DNA from: Spartobacteria bacterium
GTDB taxonomy: Bacteria > Verrucomicrobiota > Verrucomicrobiia > Chthoniobacterales > UBA10450
DNA length: 64,000 bases
NCBI GenBank assembly: GCA_003169695.1
Contig: PNAS01000017.1
Coordinates: forward strand, 1 to 64,000
Reading direction: 5' to 3'
Shown: piece by piece, positions 55,254 through 64,000 of the stretch
Numbering within the stretch: position 1 is the stretch's first letter
Layout of the letters: each line of letters opens with the position of its first letter
The notes under the pieces: generated by a model
Seen by the model: the letters and a program-made list of their open reading frames with translations, nothing else
The model's database searches: none
What the model was told of the DNA's origin: nothing
Made by a program: the position numbers and the translations under genes

Positions 55254-55457
55254 TTATTTTGTTTCCGCCTTGGCGGCACGTTGTGAGAGAACCGTTTCAA
55301 TGCGGGCCACTTCCCGGCGCAGAAGCCGCAATCGGCTCGGTTGTTCCAGCTGCCCGCTCTGCTGCTGCAAGCGCAGGTGGAGACTTTCCTGACGCAAATC
55401 TCGTTTCTTCGTCAGCAACTCGTCAGAACTCATCTCCGATATTTCTTGGAATTTCAT
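55254..55457 (-). CDS. rpmC: 50S ribosomal protein L29
   Basis: 67 residues, two-helix protein at the peptide exit: [35 protein letters not shown]. It is the binding platform for trigger factor and SRP near the exit. Confidence 0.95.
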   Translation of the reverse strand: MKFQEISEMSSDELLTKKRDLRQESLHLRLQQQSGQLEQPSRLRLLRREVARIETVLSQRAAKAETK

Positions 55458-55463
55458 AACTCG

Positions 55464-55889
55464 TTAGGCCACCGCCATATGGTGCCGGGTCAGAAACTTT
55501 GTCCGCACTGGCAATTTGTCCGCCGCGAGGCGAAGCGACTCGCGCGCCACCGACTCGGTCACGCCGTCCAGCTCAAATAAGATGTTGCCTGGCTTGACCG
55601 TTGCGACCCAATATTCCGGCTGGCCTTTCCCCTTGCCCATTCGGGTTTCCGGAGGGCGCGAGGTCACGGACTTGTCCGGAAAAATGCGGATCCAAAGTTT
55701 GCCCTTGCGTTTCATGCTGCGAGTCAGCGCAACACGCGCAGCTTCGATCTGCGTGTTGGTAATCCAGGCGCGCTCGAGTGTCTGCAAACCGAACTCGCCG
55801 AAATCAATTCGCAGATTGCGTGATGCCGTCCCCTTGCGACTACCCCGCTGGGTTTTCCGGTACTTCACGCGTTTTGGCATTAGTGGCAT
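55464..55889 (-). CDS. rplP: 50S ribosomal protein L16
   Basis: 141 residues: [19 protein letters not shown], and [20 protein letters not shown] with [14 protein letters not shown]. An AGGAGACC site seven bases before ATG 55889 supports that start over ATG 55880. Confidence 0.97.
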   Translation of the reverse strand: MPLMPKRVKYRKTQRGSRKGTASRNLRIDFGEFGLQTLERAWITNTQIEAARVALTRSMKRKGKLWIRIFPDKSVTSRPPETRMGKGKGQPEYWVATVKPGNILFELDGVTESVARESLRLAADKLPVRTKFLTRHHMAVA

Positions 55890-55908
55890 AACGGTCTCCT
55901 AAAAAATT

Positions 55909-56589
55909 CTAAACTTCGGCTGGCTCCGGCGGTGGGGGCAGGACGGCGGGCATCTCGGCAGCCGGTTCTTCTTTCTTACACAACCAGCACTTCACGCCGA
56001 TCTTGCCATACACGGTGTTTGCTTCAGCAAATCCGTAATCAATGGGAGTGCGCAGCGTGTGCAGCGGAACTTTCCCTTCGCGATACCACTCCGAGCGAGA
56101 GATTTCCGCGCCGTTCAATCGACCCGAACTGCGCAACCGGATTCCCTGCGCGCCGAAATCCATCGCCACCTGTACCGCCTTCTTCATCGCGCGGCGATAA
56201 GCAATACGGCGCTCGATCTGCAGCGCCACGTTTTCCGCGACGAGCTGGGCGTCAAGCTCTGGCGTTTTGATTTCCTGAATGTCGATCTTGATCTGTTTGC
56301 CTTGCGCCATCTTCGAGATCTCTTCGGTCATCTTCTCGATCTCCGCGCCTTTGCGGCCAATCACGATACCCGGTCGTGCCGTATAGATGGTCACGCGAAT
56401 GCTGTTCCAGGCGCGCTCGATCACGATCTTCGAGACCGCGGCGAACTGCAGCTTCTTCTTCACGTAATTGCGAATCTTGAGATCGCTGTGGAGGAACGCC
56501 GGCATCTCCTGCGGTGAGGCGTACCACTTCGAACGCCAGTCATGGTTGACCGCGAGACGAAAACCAATCGGATTAACTTTTTGTCCCAT
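55909..56589 (-). CDS. rpsC: 30S ribosomal protein S3
   Basis: 226 residues: [22 protein letters not shown] domain [18 protein letters not shown], and S3-[21 protein letters not shown]. Short Pro-rich end (PPPPEPAEV). Forms the mRNA entry site with S4 and S5. Confidence 0.97.
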   Translation of the reverse strand: MGQKVNPIGFRLAVNHDWRSKWYASPQEMPAFLHSDLKIRNYVKKKLQFAAVSKIVIERAWNSIRVTIYTARPGIVIGRKGAEIEKMTEEISKMAQGKQIKIDIQEIKTPELDAQLVAENVALQIERRIAYRRAMKKAVQVAMDFGAQGIRLRSSGRLNGAEISRSEWYREGKVPLHTLRTPIDYGFAEANTVYGKIGVKCWLCKKEEPAAEMPAVLPPPPEPAEV

Positions 56590-56592
56590 AAA

Positions 56593-57096
56593 TTATTTCT
56601 TCGCTTTCGTCTTCACCTCTTCATTCGCCGTCTCCGATTTCTCCGTGTTCGCCTCCGATTTTGTCTCGGATTTCTCCCCGTGTTTCGGCTCGCCCTTTTT
56701 TCTTTCGCTCGTCTTCTTCGATTTTTTCTTCTGCCCCTTTTTCTTGTCGCGTGTCTTGATCTCGATCTCGTCGGTCAAAATGATTCGGATGTGGCTGCTC
56801 CGCTTCAGAATCCGGCTGCCACTTCCGCGAGCACGTGGCATCATGCGCTTCATGGTCGGTCCCTCACCCACGGTCGCCTCTTTCACGACCAGACCATCCA
56901 CGCGGAGGTTCGCGTTGTTCTCTGCGTTTGCGACCGCGCTCTTCAGCGTTTTGGAGATGAAGCCGGCCGCCTTCTTCGGGCTGAACGCGACGAGATCGAG
57001 CGCTGCCGACACCGGCAGGCCCTGAATCGCACGGGTGACTTCGCGCACCTTGAAAGGCGAAATCTTCGCATATCGATATGTCGAGCTAACTTGCAT
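56593..57096 (-). CDS. rplV: 50S ribosomal protein L22 with charged tail
   Basis: The L22 core (YAKISPFKVREVTRAIQGLP, later MMPRARGSGSRILKRSSHI) is followed by about 50 residues rich in Lys, Glu and Ser, giving 167 residues against about 110 usually. The core loop lines the exit tunnel; the tail would be at the surface. Separated from rpsS by an unrelated gene. Confidence 0.96.
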   Translation of the reverse strand: MQVSSTYRYAKISPFKVREVTRAIQGLPVSAALDLVAFSPKKAAGFISKTLKSAVANAENNANLRVDGLVVKEATVGEGPTMKRMMPRARGSGSRILKRSSHIRIILTDEIEIKTRDKKKGQKKKSKKTSERKKGEPKHGEKSETKSEANTEKSETANEEVKTKAKK

Positions 57097-57104
57097 TTAT
57101 TTTC

Positions 57105-57872
57105 CTATTTCAAACTCACATTTTGGCGGGCATCCGCCTGGAGGCGGTCACCCACTATAATTTTTCTAGAACCCATTTCTTGAATCACTGCGCCGCAAAT
57201 TCTCTGGCGCACATCCACTACTCGGAGCGTGGCGATCAATTTATCCGCCCGCATCACTCGCATCGGCATTCCTATCTTCACTCCCTGCTTTTCCCCGATA
57301 CTGCCGACCACCAGCGACCACTCTTCCTTGACGCTAATCACCCTGCCATCCATCAACGTCGCCGTCTCCCCCGGGGAGTTCTGTGACTTCGCGGCCAGCT
57401 CCCTCGAGCCCCGCAACTGCGCCTCCACCTCCATTCTCGCCTGTGCCTCGCCTCCCGTAGAGGTCTTGAGCAGATGCAAAATTGCCTCGCTCAACCCCAA
57501 CATCTGGTCGCGGTATTGCTCCCGTTCCTTCTGCATCAAGCGCAGATCGGAAACCGCGCTCAGCAAACGCTGCTCGACCTTCGCCCGATCCTTGTTCGCC
57601 GATTCGAGCCCGAGCGCTTCCAAGCGCAATTGCAAGTCCGAATATTTTCGGCGAAAAACTTCCGCCTCCACATTCGATGCTGCCAGGCCGTCGGTCAATG
57701 TCTTGACCGACTCGCGAGCGAGCGAAAGCTGCGTCCGCAGCTCCTCGTTTTGCGAGAGAATAGCCGCGGCGGTCACTTTCGTAACCGCGTTTTCAATTTT
57801 GGATTCTGACAAAGAACTATTTCCCTCTGCCGCCAGCACTCGAGCCAGCGTGATACAGCCCACTAAAATCAT
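57105..57872 (-). CDS. Exported coiled-coil protein embedded in the S10 operon
   Basis: A 255-residue protein from ATG 57872 with a signal peptide (ILVGCITLARVLAA), then a long heptad-like coiled coil (about 35-145, for example NEELRTQLSLARESVKTLTD), and a C-terminal beta domain (about 175-245) with GRVISVKEEWSLVVGSIGEK, GVKIGMPMRVMRADKLIATL and IIVGDRLQ. The beta domain layout recalls MreC/FlgT-like barrels, but I cannot name a family. It lies 8 bp before rplV and 93 bp after rpsS on the same strand, so it is probably co-transcribed. It has no obvious ribosomal function. Confidence 0.8.
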   Translation of the reverse strand: MILVGCITLARVLAAEGNSSLSESKIENAVTKVTAAAILSQNEELRTQLSLARESVKTLTDGLAASNVEAEVFRRKYSDLQLRLEALGLESANKDRAKVEQRLLSAVSDLRLMQKEREQYRDQMLGLSEAILHLLKTSTGGEAQARMEVEAQLRGSRELAAKSQNSPGETATLMDGRVISVKEEWSLVVGSIGEKQGVKIGMPMRVMRADKLIATLRVVDVRQRICGAVIQEMGSRKIIVGDRLQADARQNVSLK

Positions 57873-57929
57873 TGCAGATTTCAGAACGCAGATTGCAGAA
57901 TGTCGTCGCGCGTTCGCCGCCACTCTTTC

Positions 57930-57964
57930 CAATCTGAAATCTTCAATCTTCAATCTGAAATCGC
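57930..57964. repeat. Short direct repeats beside the inserted gene
   Basis: CAATCTGAAATC, TTCAATCTT and CAATCTGAAATC alternate in tandem, with related GCAGATTTCAG and GCAGATTGCAGAA words at 57874-57896. The tract lies upstream of the embedded gene, just after rpsS. Such AT-richer repeats are unusual next to ribosomal genes. Confidence 0.55.
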
Positions 57965-57965
57965 A

Positions 57966-58244
57966 TTATTTCGTCACCTTTGCGGTGTGCGAACCGTGCT
58001 TCTTAAAGATACGCGTCGGCGAAAATTCACCGAGCTTATGACCGACCATGTTCTCGGTTACAAACACCGAAATAAAGGTCTTCCCGTTGTGGACCATGAA
58101 GGTGTGACCGACAAAATCGGGCGTGACCATCGAGCGGCGCGCCCAAGTCTTCAGGGGTTTCTTGATGCCCGACGTATTCATCTGGTCGATTTTCTCGAGA
58201 AGATGCGGCGCAACGAATGGTCCTTTTTTTAAAGATCTAGCCAT
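57966..58244 (-). CDS. rpsS: 30S ribosomal protein S19
   Basis: 92 residues: [40 protein letters not shown], and [18 protein letters not shown]. Canonical length. Followed by a 93-bp gap and an unrelated gene before rplV, where rplV would normally follow directly. Confidence 0.97.
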   Translation of the reverse strand: MARSLKKGPFVAPHLLEKIDQMNTSGIKKPLKTWARRSMVTPDFVGHTFMVHNGKTFISVFVTENMVGHKLGEFSPTRIFKKHGSHTAKVTK

Positions 58245-58253
58245 AAATCAAAA

Positions 58254-59093
58254 TTACTTTTTGCGTCGGTCTTGCATAATAAAGCGATCGCTCGGCTTGT
58301 GCTTTGCGCGTGTCTTGAAGCCCTTGGCTAGCTGGCCCCAGGGACTAACAGGGTGGTGGCGTCCGCCACCTCCCTTCGATTTACCCTGGCCGCCTCCCAT
58401 CGGGTGATCGATCGGATTCATGGCCATGCCGCGCACGTGCGAACGCCGGCCTCGCCAACGCGTGCGACCAGCCTTGCCGCTCGCCACGTTCATGTGATCG
58501 ACATTGCCGACCTGGCCGATCGTCGCGAAACAGCTCTCGTGAATCCGGCGAATTTCGCCCGACGGAAGCTTCACCAGCGCGTAACCGGCTTCACGGTTGC
58601 TGAGCGTCGCCTGTTGTCCCGCGCTGCGCGCGATCTGGCCGCCGCGGCCTGGAGCGATCTCAATGTTATGAATGCTGGCACCGAGCGGGATCGTGCTGAG
58701 CGGCAGCGAATTTCCGAGATCGGGCGTGGCCTCATTCCCCGACATGACTTTCGCGCCCACCGTCAACCCGTCCGGAGCGAGAATGTAGCTCATCTCGCCG
58801 TCCGCGTACCTAATAAGAGCGATGCGCGCCGAGCGATTCGGATCGTATTCAATCCCGGTCACTTCGGCAGCGACGCCGTGTTTCCGGCGCTTGAAATCAA
58901 CCTTGCGGTATTTCTGTTTATGTCCGCCGCCGATGTGCCGCGCGGTCAGCCGGCCAGTGTTGTTGCGGCCACCGGTTCTCTTCTTTACCTCGACGAGACT
59001 CTTATGCGGCTTCGCCTTCGTGATCTCGGTAAAAGCCGGAAGCGACTTGAACCGAAGCGAGGGAGTAAGCGGACGAAAACTCTTGAGAGCCAT
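58254..59093 (-). CDS. rplB: 50S ribosomal protein L2
   Basis: 279 residues, usual size. [20 protein letters not shown], and the catalytic-centre region [20 protein letters not shown] with the conserved His essential to peptidyl transfer. Nine bp before rpsS. Confidence 0.98.
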   Translation of the reverse strand: MALKSFRPLTPSLRFKSLPAFTEITKAKPHKSLVEVKKRTGGRNNTGRLTARHIGGGHKQKYRKVDFKRRKHGVAAEVTGIEYDPNRSARIALIRYADGEMSYILAPDGLTVGAKVMSGNEATPDLGNSLPLSTIPLGASIHNIEIAPGRGGQIARSAGQQATLSNREAGYALVKLPSGEIRRIHESCFATIGQVGNVDHMNVASGKAGRTRWRGRRSHVRGMAMNPIDHPMGGGQGKSKGGGGRHHPVSPWGQLAKGFKTRAKHKPSDRFIMQDRRKK

Positions 59094-59099
59094 AACCAG

Positions 59100-59384
59100 T
59101 TATACCAGGTCGATCTTCTCGCCTTCCTTCAGCGTCACGATTGCCTTTTTCCAATGCGGCTTGCGGCCGAAATCGGCCCGGCGTTCGCGCTTTTTCTTTC
59201 CAGCGTAGTTGCACGTGTTCACAGCCACGACCTTCTTGTGGAACAGTTTCTCGATCGCCTGCTTGATCTGAATCTTGTTCGCACGCGGCGAGACCCGGAA
59301 AACGTATTTGTTCAGCTTCTCGCTGAGCAGCGATGCCTTTTCCGTCAGCTGAACGGTCTGAATGAGGTCGTATGGCTCGTTCAT
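59100..59384 (-). CDS. rplW: 50S ribosomal protein L23
   Basis: 94 residues: QTVQLTEKASLLSEKLNKYV, NKIQIKQAIEKLFHKKVVAV, GRKPHWKKAIVTLKEGE. Docks trigger factor at the tunnel exit. Overlaps rplD by four bases. Confidence 0.97.
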   Translation of the reverse strand: MNEPYDLIQTVQLTEKASLLSEKLNKYVFRVSPRANKIQIKQAIEKLFHKKVVAVNTCNYAGKKKRERRADFGRKPHWKKAIVTLKEGEKIDLV

Positions 59385-59995
59385 TCCCGATTCATCCTTT
59401 CGGCCAGATGTTCCAACGCCGAGGGCGTGACTAAAATCTTATCGAAGGCGAGCAACTGCTCCGCGTTCACATTCGCGGCTGTCGCGAGCAAGACTGGCTT
59501 CACATTCCGGGCGGATCTGTAAGTGTTGTCGTCGAACGAGTCAGACAGGATCAAAACTTTCCGCGCGTCCGTTTGCTTTTTCAGGAGAGCGACAAACGAT
59601 TTCGTCTTGAACTCGGTGACGGTGAACTTATCAACGGTCAACACGTCGCCAGCTTTGATTCGTTCGCTCAGCGCTTTCTGGAAGGCGAGACGCTTCGTTG
59701 TCTTGGAAACCTTCTTCGAATAATCGCGCGGCTTCGGTCCGAAAACGACACCACCGCCACGCCAAATCGGTGACGATTTATATCCGGCACGGGCGCGGCC
59801 TGTTCCCTTTTGCCGCCACGGTTTGGCGCCGGAAAGATTAACGTCGGCTTTCGACTTCGTATTCGCCGAACCGGAACGACGCGCCGCGCGCATCGCCACG
59901 ACTGCGTCGTGGAGCGCCTGGGTCCCGCGTCCATTCTCGATCAACTCGATCTTGGCTTCCTTCGCGGCTTCTGCTGTTAGGACTTTTGCGCTCAT
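59381..59995 (-). CDS. rplD: 50S ribosomal protein L4
   Basis: 204 residues. LSGAKPWRQKGTGRARAGYK and GGVVFGPKPRDYSKKVSKTT form the tunnel loop; the C-terminal helical part is complete. In other bacteria L4 also represses its own operon; no such leader is visible here. Overlaps rplC and rplW by four bases. Confidence 0.97.
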   Translation of the reverse strand: MSAKVLTAEAAKEAKIELIENGRGTQALHDAVVAMRAARRSGSANTKSKADVNLSGAKPWRQKGTGRARAGYKSSPIWRGGGVVFGPKPRDYSKKVSKTTKRLAFQKALSERIKAGDVLTVDKFTVTEFKTKSFVALLKKQTDARKVLILSDSFDDNTYRSARNVKPVLLATAANVNAEQLLAFDKILVTPSALEHLAERMNRE

Positions 59996-60645
59996 TTACT
60001 CTTGGCTGCTTCTCCCGCGGGTTTTTTGATGGCAGGCCGGATGACGACGTAGCTCCCGTTCGATCCAGGCACAGCGCCGCTGATCAAAATTACTTTTTCT
60101 GTCTCCCGCACCTGCATCACACGCAGGTTCTGCACGGTTACGCGCTCGTCACCCATGTGACCGGCCATACCCATGTTTTTCCAAATACGGCCAGGTGTGG
60201 AGCGATTGCCGACCGCACCATTGCGGCGGTGGGTTTTCGAACCGTGCGCTGCGCCCTGGCCCTGGAAGTTGTGCTTCGTCATAACGCCCTGGAAGCCTTT
60301 GCCCTTCGAGCGACCGATCACATCGACCCAATCGCCCGGCTGAAACTGAGTGACGCTCAAATCGAGGTCCCCCTCAGGCGCGTCAGCATCGAGGCGAAAC
60401 TCCTTCATCAATTTTTTTGGCTCGGATCCAACCTTCTTGAATTCGCCGCGCAGTGGCTTCGTCACGCGGGATTCTTTTTGCACGCCGAATCCGACTTTGA
60501 TCGCGCAGTAACCATCATTCTCCGCCGTGACCCGGCGCAATAACACGTTATCGCCCGCTGCAATCACGGTCACCGGACGCAATCTGCCGTTCGCGTCGTA
60601 AACGCTGGTCATGCCGATTTTTTGTCCTAATAAACCGATGCTCAT
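59992..60645 (-). CDS. rplC: 50S ribosomal protein L3
   Basis: 217 residues: SIGLLGQKIGMTSVYDANGR, KGKGFQGVMTKHNFQGQGAA, and GNRSTPGRIWKNMGMAGHMG. Thirty-five bp after rpsJ. Confidence 0.97.
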   Translation of the reverse strand: MSIGLLGQKIGMTSVYDANGRLRPVTVIAAGDNVLLRRVTAENDGYCAIKVGFGVQKESRVTKPLRGEFKKVGSEPKKLMKEFRLDADAPEGDLDLSVTQFQPGDWVDVIGRSKGKGFQGVMTKHNFQGQGAAHGSKTHRRNGAVGNRSTPGRIWKNMGMAGHMGDERVTVQNLRVMQVRETEKVILISGAVPGSNGSYVVIRPAIKKPAGEAAKSK

Positions 60646-60680
60646 GATCGTGGGTTTGCAAATTGCTCGAAGCTAGACCG

Positions 60681-60992
60681 CTAAATCTTAATCGTAATGT
60701 CCACGCCCGCCGGTAGGTTCAGCTTCTTCAGCTCGTCGACCGTTTTTGCGGTCGGCTCGATGATGTCGAGCAGGCGTTTGTGTGTGCGAATTTCAAATTG
60801 GTCCATCGACTTCTTGTCGACGTGAGGGGAGCGGTTCACCGTAAATTTTTCGATCAAGGTCGGCAGCGGAATCGGTCCCGCCACACGCGCGCCGGTGCGC
60901 TTCGCCGTCTCCACGATGTCGATCGCGGATTGATCGAGCATGCGGTGGTCGAACGCCTTCAAGCGAATGCGGATTCGTTGGCCGTTCGTCAT
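60681..60992 (-). CDS. rpsJ: 30S ribosomal protein S10
   Basis: 103 residues: [40 protein letters not shown], and [18 protein letters not shown]. Overlaps fusA by four bases (ATGA), so str and S10 operons are joined with no tuf gene between. Confidence 0.98.
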   Translation of the reverse strand: MTNGQRIRIRLKAFDHRMLDQSAIDIVETAKRTGARVAGPIPLPTLIEKFTVNRSPHVDKKSMDQFEIRTHKRLLDIIEPTAKTVDELKKLNLPAGVDITIKI

Positions 60993-63166
60993 TTAGTATC
61001 CCTCTGATCCAGAACAGCCGCGACAAGCTGCTGCGGCACTTGTTCGAAATGAGATGGCTCCATCGAGTAACTCGAACGGCCCTTTGAAAGCGAGCGGATC
61101 GCGGTGGCGTAGCCGAACATTTCCGCCAGCGGCACTTCCGCCTGGACGGCTGTAAGATTGCCCTTCGATTCGATCGCGCCGATTTTGCCGCGGCGGCGGT
61201 TTAGATCGCCGAGAATGTCGCCCTGATATTCTTCGGGCGTCATGTTTTCCACCTTCATGATCGGTTCCAGCAGGACAGGCTTCGCCTTTTTAAAAGCGTC
61301 TTTCACCGCGAAAATCGCAGCGAGCTTGAACGCGAGCTCGTTCGAATCGACGTCGTGATATGAGCCGTCGACGATATCGATATGCGCGTCGATCACCTGG
61401 TAACCGCCAACGACGCCATTGAGCACTGCTTCTTCAATGCCCTTCTTGCAGGCCGGGATGTATTCCTTCGGAATATTCCCGCCCACGACCTTGTTCTCGA
61501 TCGTGATGCCTTTGCCACGCTCGTTCGGATGCGTCTTGATAATGACGTGGCCGTATTGACCTCGACCACCGGACTGTTTGATCAGCTTGCCTTCGCCATC
61601 GGCCGGAGCGGTGATCGTCTCGCGATACGCGATCTGCGGCTTGCCCGCGTTCGCGTCCACTTTGAACTCGCGGAACATGCGATCGCGAATGATTTCCAAG
61701 TGCAGTTCGCCCATGCCGGCGATGATTGTCTGGCCGGTGTCTTCGTGCGTGAAGACCTTGAAAGTTGGATCTTCCTCGGACAACCGCTGCAAAGCGACCC
61801 CCATTTTTTCCTGGTCCTGTTTGGTCTTTGGCTCGATCGCCATCGAGATAACCGGGTCAGGGAACGACGGGGGCTCGAGCAAGATCGGATGGTCCTCGTC
61901 GCAGAGCGTATCACCTGTCGTGATGTTCCTAATCCCCACGATCGCGGCGATGTCGCCGGAGTAGCAGGTATCGATGTCTTCCCGTTTGTCGGCCTGAATC
62001 TGAATCAACCGGCTGATGCGCTCACGCTTGTTCGTGCGCGGATTGTAAACCGTGTCGCCCTTGGAAAGCGTGCCGGAATAAACACGGAAGAAAACCAATT
62101 TGCCGACGAATGGATCGCTCCAAAGTTTGAAAGCCAGCGAGCAGAACGTGCCGTTGTCGTCCGTCGGTGCCTCAATCTTCTCGTGCGTGTCCGGCTCCAT
62201 TCCCACGGCGGGAGGAATGTCCAACGGGCCTGGCAAATAATCGATGACCGCATCGACCAGGTATTGAACGCCCTTGTTCTTGAAAGCAGAACCGCCCACT
62301 ACCGGGACAAATTTGTTTGCCATCGTCTGCCGGCGGATTCCAGCTTTCAACAGTTCCGGCGTGATCGGCTTTTCTTCGAGGAAAAGCATGCCGACTTCAT
62401 CGTCAAGATCCGAAATCGCCGTGACAAGATCGTTGTACGCCTTGTCAACGATCGCCTTGTGCTCTTCCGGAACGTCAGTGATCTCGTAAACCGAGCCCTG
62501 GTCGTCGCTGTCGGAATAGATGATCGCCTTCTTATTAATAACGTCGAGCTGGCCCTTGAGATAATCTTCTTTCCCGAGCGGGAGGAGAACGGGCCAGACG
62601 TTCGCGCCCAGTTTCTTCCGCATCGAGTCGATCGACATCTCGAAGTCGGCCCCGACGCGGTCCATCTTATTAATGAAGGCGATGCGCGGGACGTTGTATT
62701 TGTTCGCCTGACGCCAGACGGTTTCCGATTGTGGCTGCACGCCGGCCACGGCGTCGAAAACGGCGATCGCACCATCGAGGACGCGCAGCGAGCGTTCGAC
62801 TTCCGCGGTGAAATCGACGTGGCCTGGTGTGTCGATAATGTTCACCCGCATCTTGATGCCTTCGAAAGTCTTGAAGACACCCGGCTCCGGCTTCTGCATC
62901 CATGCGCAGGTCGTTGCCGCCGATGTGATCGTGATGCCGCGCTCGCGTTCCTGTTCCATCCAGTCAGTCACGGTTGTGCCTTCGTGCACCTCGCCGATCT
63001 TGTGGATCATGCCGGTGTAGAAAAGAATGCGCTCGGTCAGCGTCGTCTTGCCCGCGTCGATGTGCGCCGCGATCCCGATGTTTCGCGTTCGCTCGAGCGG
63101 ATACTTCCGATCCGGCGAATTCGGATTCGACGGGGCCGCGGATTTTTGTTCGAGCGTGGCAGGCAT
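60989..63166 (-). CDS. fusA: Elongation factor G
   Basis: GTPase that drives translocation and, with RRF, ribosome recycling. 725 residues: G1 [15 protein letters not shown], the switch region [18 protein letters not shown]3 [17 protein letters not shown]4 NKMDR, and C-terminal domain IV/V sequence [19 protein letters not shown]. Slightly longer at the N-terminus than E. coli EF-G. Fourteen bp after rpsG; no tuf follows. Confidence 0.98.
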   Translation of the reverse strand: MPATLEQKSAAPSNPNSPDRKYPLERTRNIGIAAHIDAGKTTLTERILFYTGMIHKIGEVHEGTTVTDWMEQERERGITITSAATTCAWMQKPEPGVFKTFEGIKMRVNIIDTPGHVDFTAEVERSLRVLDGAIAVFDAVAGVQPQSETVWRQANKYNVPRIAFINKMDRVGADFEMSIDSMRKKLGANVWPVLLPLGKEDYLKGQLDVINKKAIIYSDSDDQGSVYEITDVPEEHKAIVDKAYNDLVTAISDLDDEVGMLFLEEKPITPELLKAGIRRQTMANKFVPVVGGSAFKNKGVQYLVDAVIDYLPGPLDIPPAVGMEPDTHEKIEAPTDDNGTFCSLAFKLWSDPFVGKLVFFRVYSGTLSKGDTVYNPRTNKRERISRLIQIQADKREDIDTCYSGDIAAIVGIRNITTGDTLCDEDHPILLEPPSFPDPVISMAIEPKTKQDQEKMGVALQRLSEEDPTFKVFTHEDTGQTIIAGMGELHLEIIRDRMFREFKVDANAGKPQIAYRETITAPADGEGKLIKQSGGRGQYGHVIIKTHPNERGKGITIENKVVGGNIPKEYIPACKKGIEEAVLNGVVGGYQVIDAHIDIVDGSYHDVDSNELAFKLAAIFAVKDAFKKAKPVLLEPIMKVENMTPEEYQGDILGDLNRRRGKIGAIESKGNLTAVQAEVPLAEMFGYATAIRSLSKGRSSYSMEPSHFEQVPQQLVAAVLDQRDTK

Positions 63167-63180
63167 GAGAGGAAAAATGG

Positions 63181-63654
63181 TTACCAGCGGAAATGGGCAA
63201 AGGCGCGATTGGCTTGCGCCATCTTGTGGGTGTCGTCGCGTTTCTTGATCGCGTTGCCCTGACCGGCAGCGGCGTCTTTCAATTCAGCGGCGAGCGCTTC
63301 CGCCATCGGCATGCCGCGACGGTTATCGGCGTATTGCACAATCCAGCGCATCGCGAGAGAAACCTGACGCGCCGGCGTGACTTCCATCGGCACTTGGTAA
63401 GTGGCGCCACCGACGCGGCGCGATTTCACTTCCAGACGCGGACGCACATTTTCCAGCGCCTTGTTTACGATCTCGAGTGGATCAACCGCGTCCGAGCCTT
63501 CGCGCGATTTATCGATTGCGGTGTAAACGATCCGTTCCGCGAGCGATTTCTTGCCCCGTTTCATCACGGTGGAAATGAGGCGCGCGACCGCAGGACTGCC
63601 GTAACGCGAGTCGAGCTTCTCCTCTTTTTTGTAAACTTTCCGCCGACGAGACAT
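63181..63654 (-). CDS. rpsG: 30S ribosomal protein S7
   Basis: 157 residues: [40 protein letters not shown], and [15 protein letters not shown]. Head assembly initiator; lies between rpsL and fusA as usual. Confidence 0.98.
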   Translation of the reverse strand: MSRRRKVYKKEEKLDSRYGSPAVARLISTVMKRGKKSLAERIVYTAIDKSREGSDAVDPLEIVNKALENVRPRLEVKSRRVGGATYQVPMEVTPARQVSLAMRWIVQYADNRRGMPMAEALAAELKDAAAGQGNAIKKRDDTHKMAQANRAFAHFRW

Positions 63655-63689
63655 TTGGTTCTGTTTCCGTAATTATTAGCAAGCTGAAA

Positions 63690-64000
63690 TTATTTCTTCG
63701 GTTTCGCGCCTTCTTTTGCCGTCGCATCGCCTCCCGATTTCGGACGCTTCGCTCCGTATTTCGAACGGCTGCGACGGCGCCCGTCAACGCCGAGGCTATC
63801 GAGCGTTCCCCGCACAATGTGGTAGCGCACGCCCGGCAAATCCTTCACGCGTCCGCCTCGCACGAGCACAATTGAATGCTCCTGGAGATTGTGTCCTTCG
63901 CCGGGAATGTAGGCAATCACTTCCTGGCCATTCGTCAACCGCACTTTTGCCACTTTTCGTAGAGCAGAATTCGGCTTCTTCGGTGTGCGCGTCATCACCT
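63690..64000 (-). CDS. rpsL: 30S ribosomal protein S12 (5' end outside window)
   Basis: The frame is open to the right edge: the visible part begins near [20 protein letters not shown], and the conserved first about 30 residues lie beyond 64000. Also [20 protein letters not shown] and the decoding-site [20 protein letters not shown]. After the normal C-terminus there is a Lys-rich tail ([17 protein letters not shown]). First gene of the str operon. Confidence 0.96.
   Translation of the reverse strand, partial: VMTRTPKKPNSALRKVAKVRLTNGQEVIAYIPGEGHNLQEHSIVLVRGGRVKDLPGVRYHIVRGTLDSLGVDGRRRSRSKYGAKRPKSGGDATAKEGAKPKK

Noticed and set aside
58353-59522. 389-residue plus-strand frame over rplB/rplW
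   Set aside because: Crosses two essential ribosomal genes in antisense; no recognisable domain.
61382-63262. 626-residue open frame on the plus strand over fusA
   Set aside because: It is antisense to EF-G, whose motifs are unambiguous. High-GC codon bias of fusA leaves the opposite frame open.

Overview
This is a GC-rich bacterial chromosome segment with closely packed genes on both strands. I infer a member of the Verrucomicrobiota, most likely the Spartobacteria/Chthoniobacterales side (soil 'Udaeobacter'-like). The reasons are surface proteins with Pro-Thr linkers, a DUF6600-type secreted protein, the futalosine menaquinone genes mqnE and mqnA, ribosomal proteins with long Lys/Ala tails, and many short palindromic repeats at gene ends. 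No 16S rRNA gene is present, so the placement is an inference.

Layout. 1-1638 is the 3' end of a modular surface protein. 1.9-6.6 kb holds three transporters (DHA2-type MFS pump, CPA2 antiporter, SulP carrier). 6.6-13.5 kb is a mixed accessory stretch: two decayed genes, a GYF-domain membrane protein, a histone-deacetylase-like enzyme, an aldo/keto reductase, tRNA-Pro(GGG), ychF and a zinc-ribbon coiled-coil protein. 13.6-18.3 kb holds a nagZ-like GH3 enzyme carrying an in-frame palindromic element, nadD-rsfS, an FKBP isomerase, an unknown secreted protein and an L,D-transpeptidase. 18.4-23.2 kb holds cinA and the proteostasis block tig-clpP-clpX.

23.2-29.5 kb is a complete histidine-degradation operon (hutH-hutU-ftcD-hutI, minus strand). 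29.5-34 kb holds a 39-residue lipoprotein with its own terminator, a second L,D-transpeptidase, asd and a DUF6600 protein. 33.1-38.4 kb is a recJ-recG-degP/Q-type protease operon. 38.5-41.2 kb holds mqnE-mqnA and a divergent ECF sigma factor. 41.3-46.0 kb holds a secretin, a possible trpF remnant, an Anbu-like proteasome-type protease coupled to a holin-family membrane protein, and small DUF2934, receiver-domain and unknown proteins.

From 46 kb to the right edge runs the fused str-S10-spc-alpha ribosomal supercluster on the minus strand: rpsL-rpsG-fusA-rpsJ-rplC-rplD-rplW-rplB-rpsS-[unknown]-rplV-rpsC-rplP-rpmC-rpsQ-rplN-rplX-rplE-rpsH-rplF-rplR-rpsE-rplO-secY-adk-map-infA, then an intrinsic terminator, then rpmJ-rpsM-rpsK-rpsD. 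tuf, rpsN, rpmD, rpoA and rplQ are missing from their usual places, and a signal-peptide plus coiled-coil gene sits between rpsS and rplV.

Most notable: a 66-bp hairpin element inserted in frame inside the nagZ-like gene, with a relative at that gene's 3' end; an inverted-repeat family that supplies the terminal codons of two convergent genes; an apparent AUA start for rsfS; the extra gene in the S10 operon; and the extended ribosomal-protein tails.
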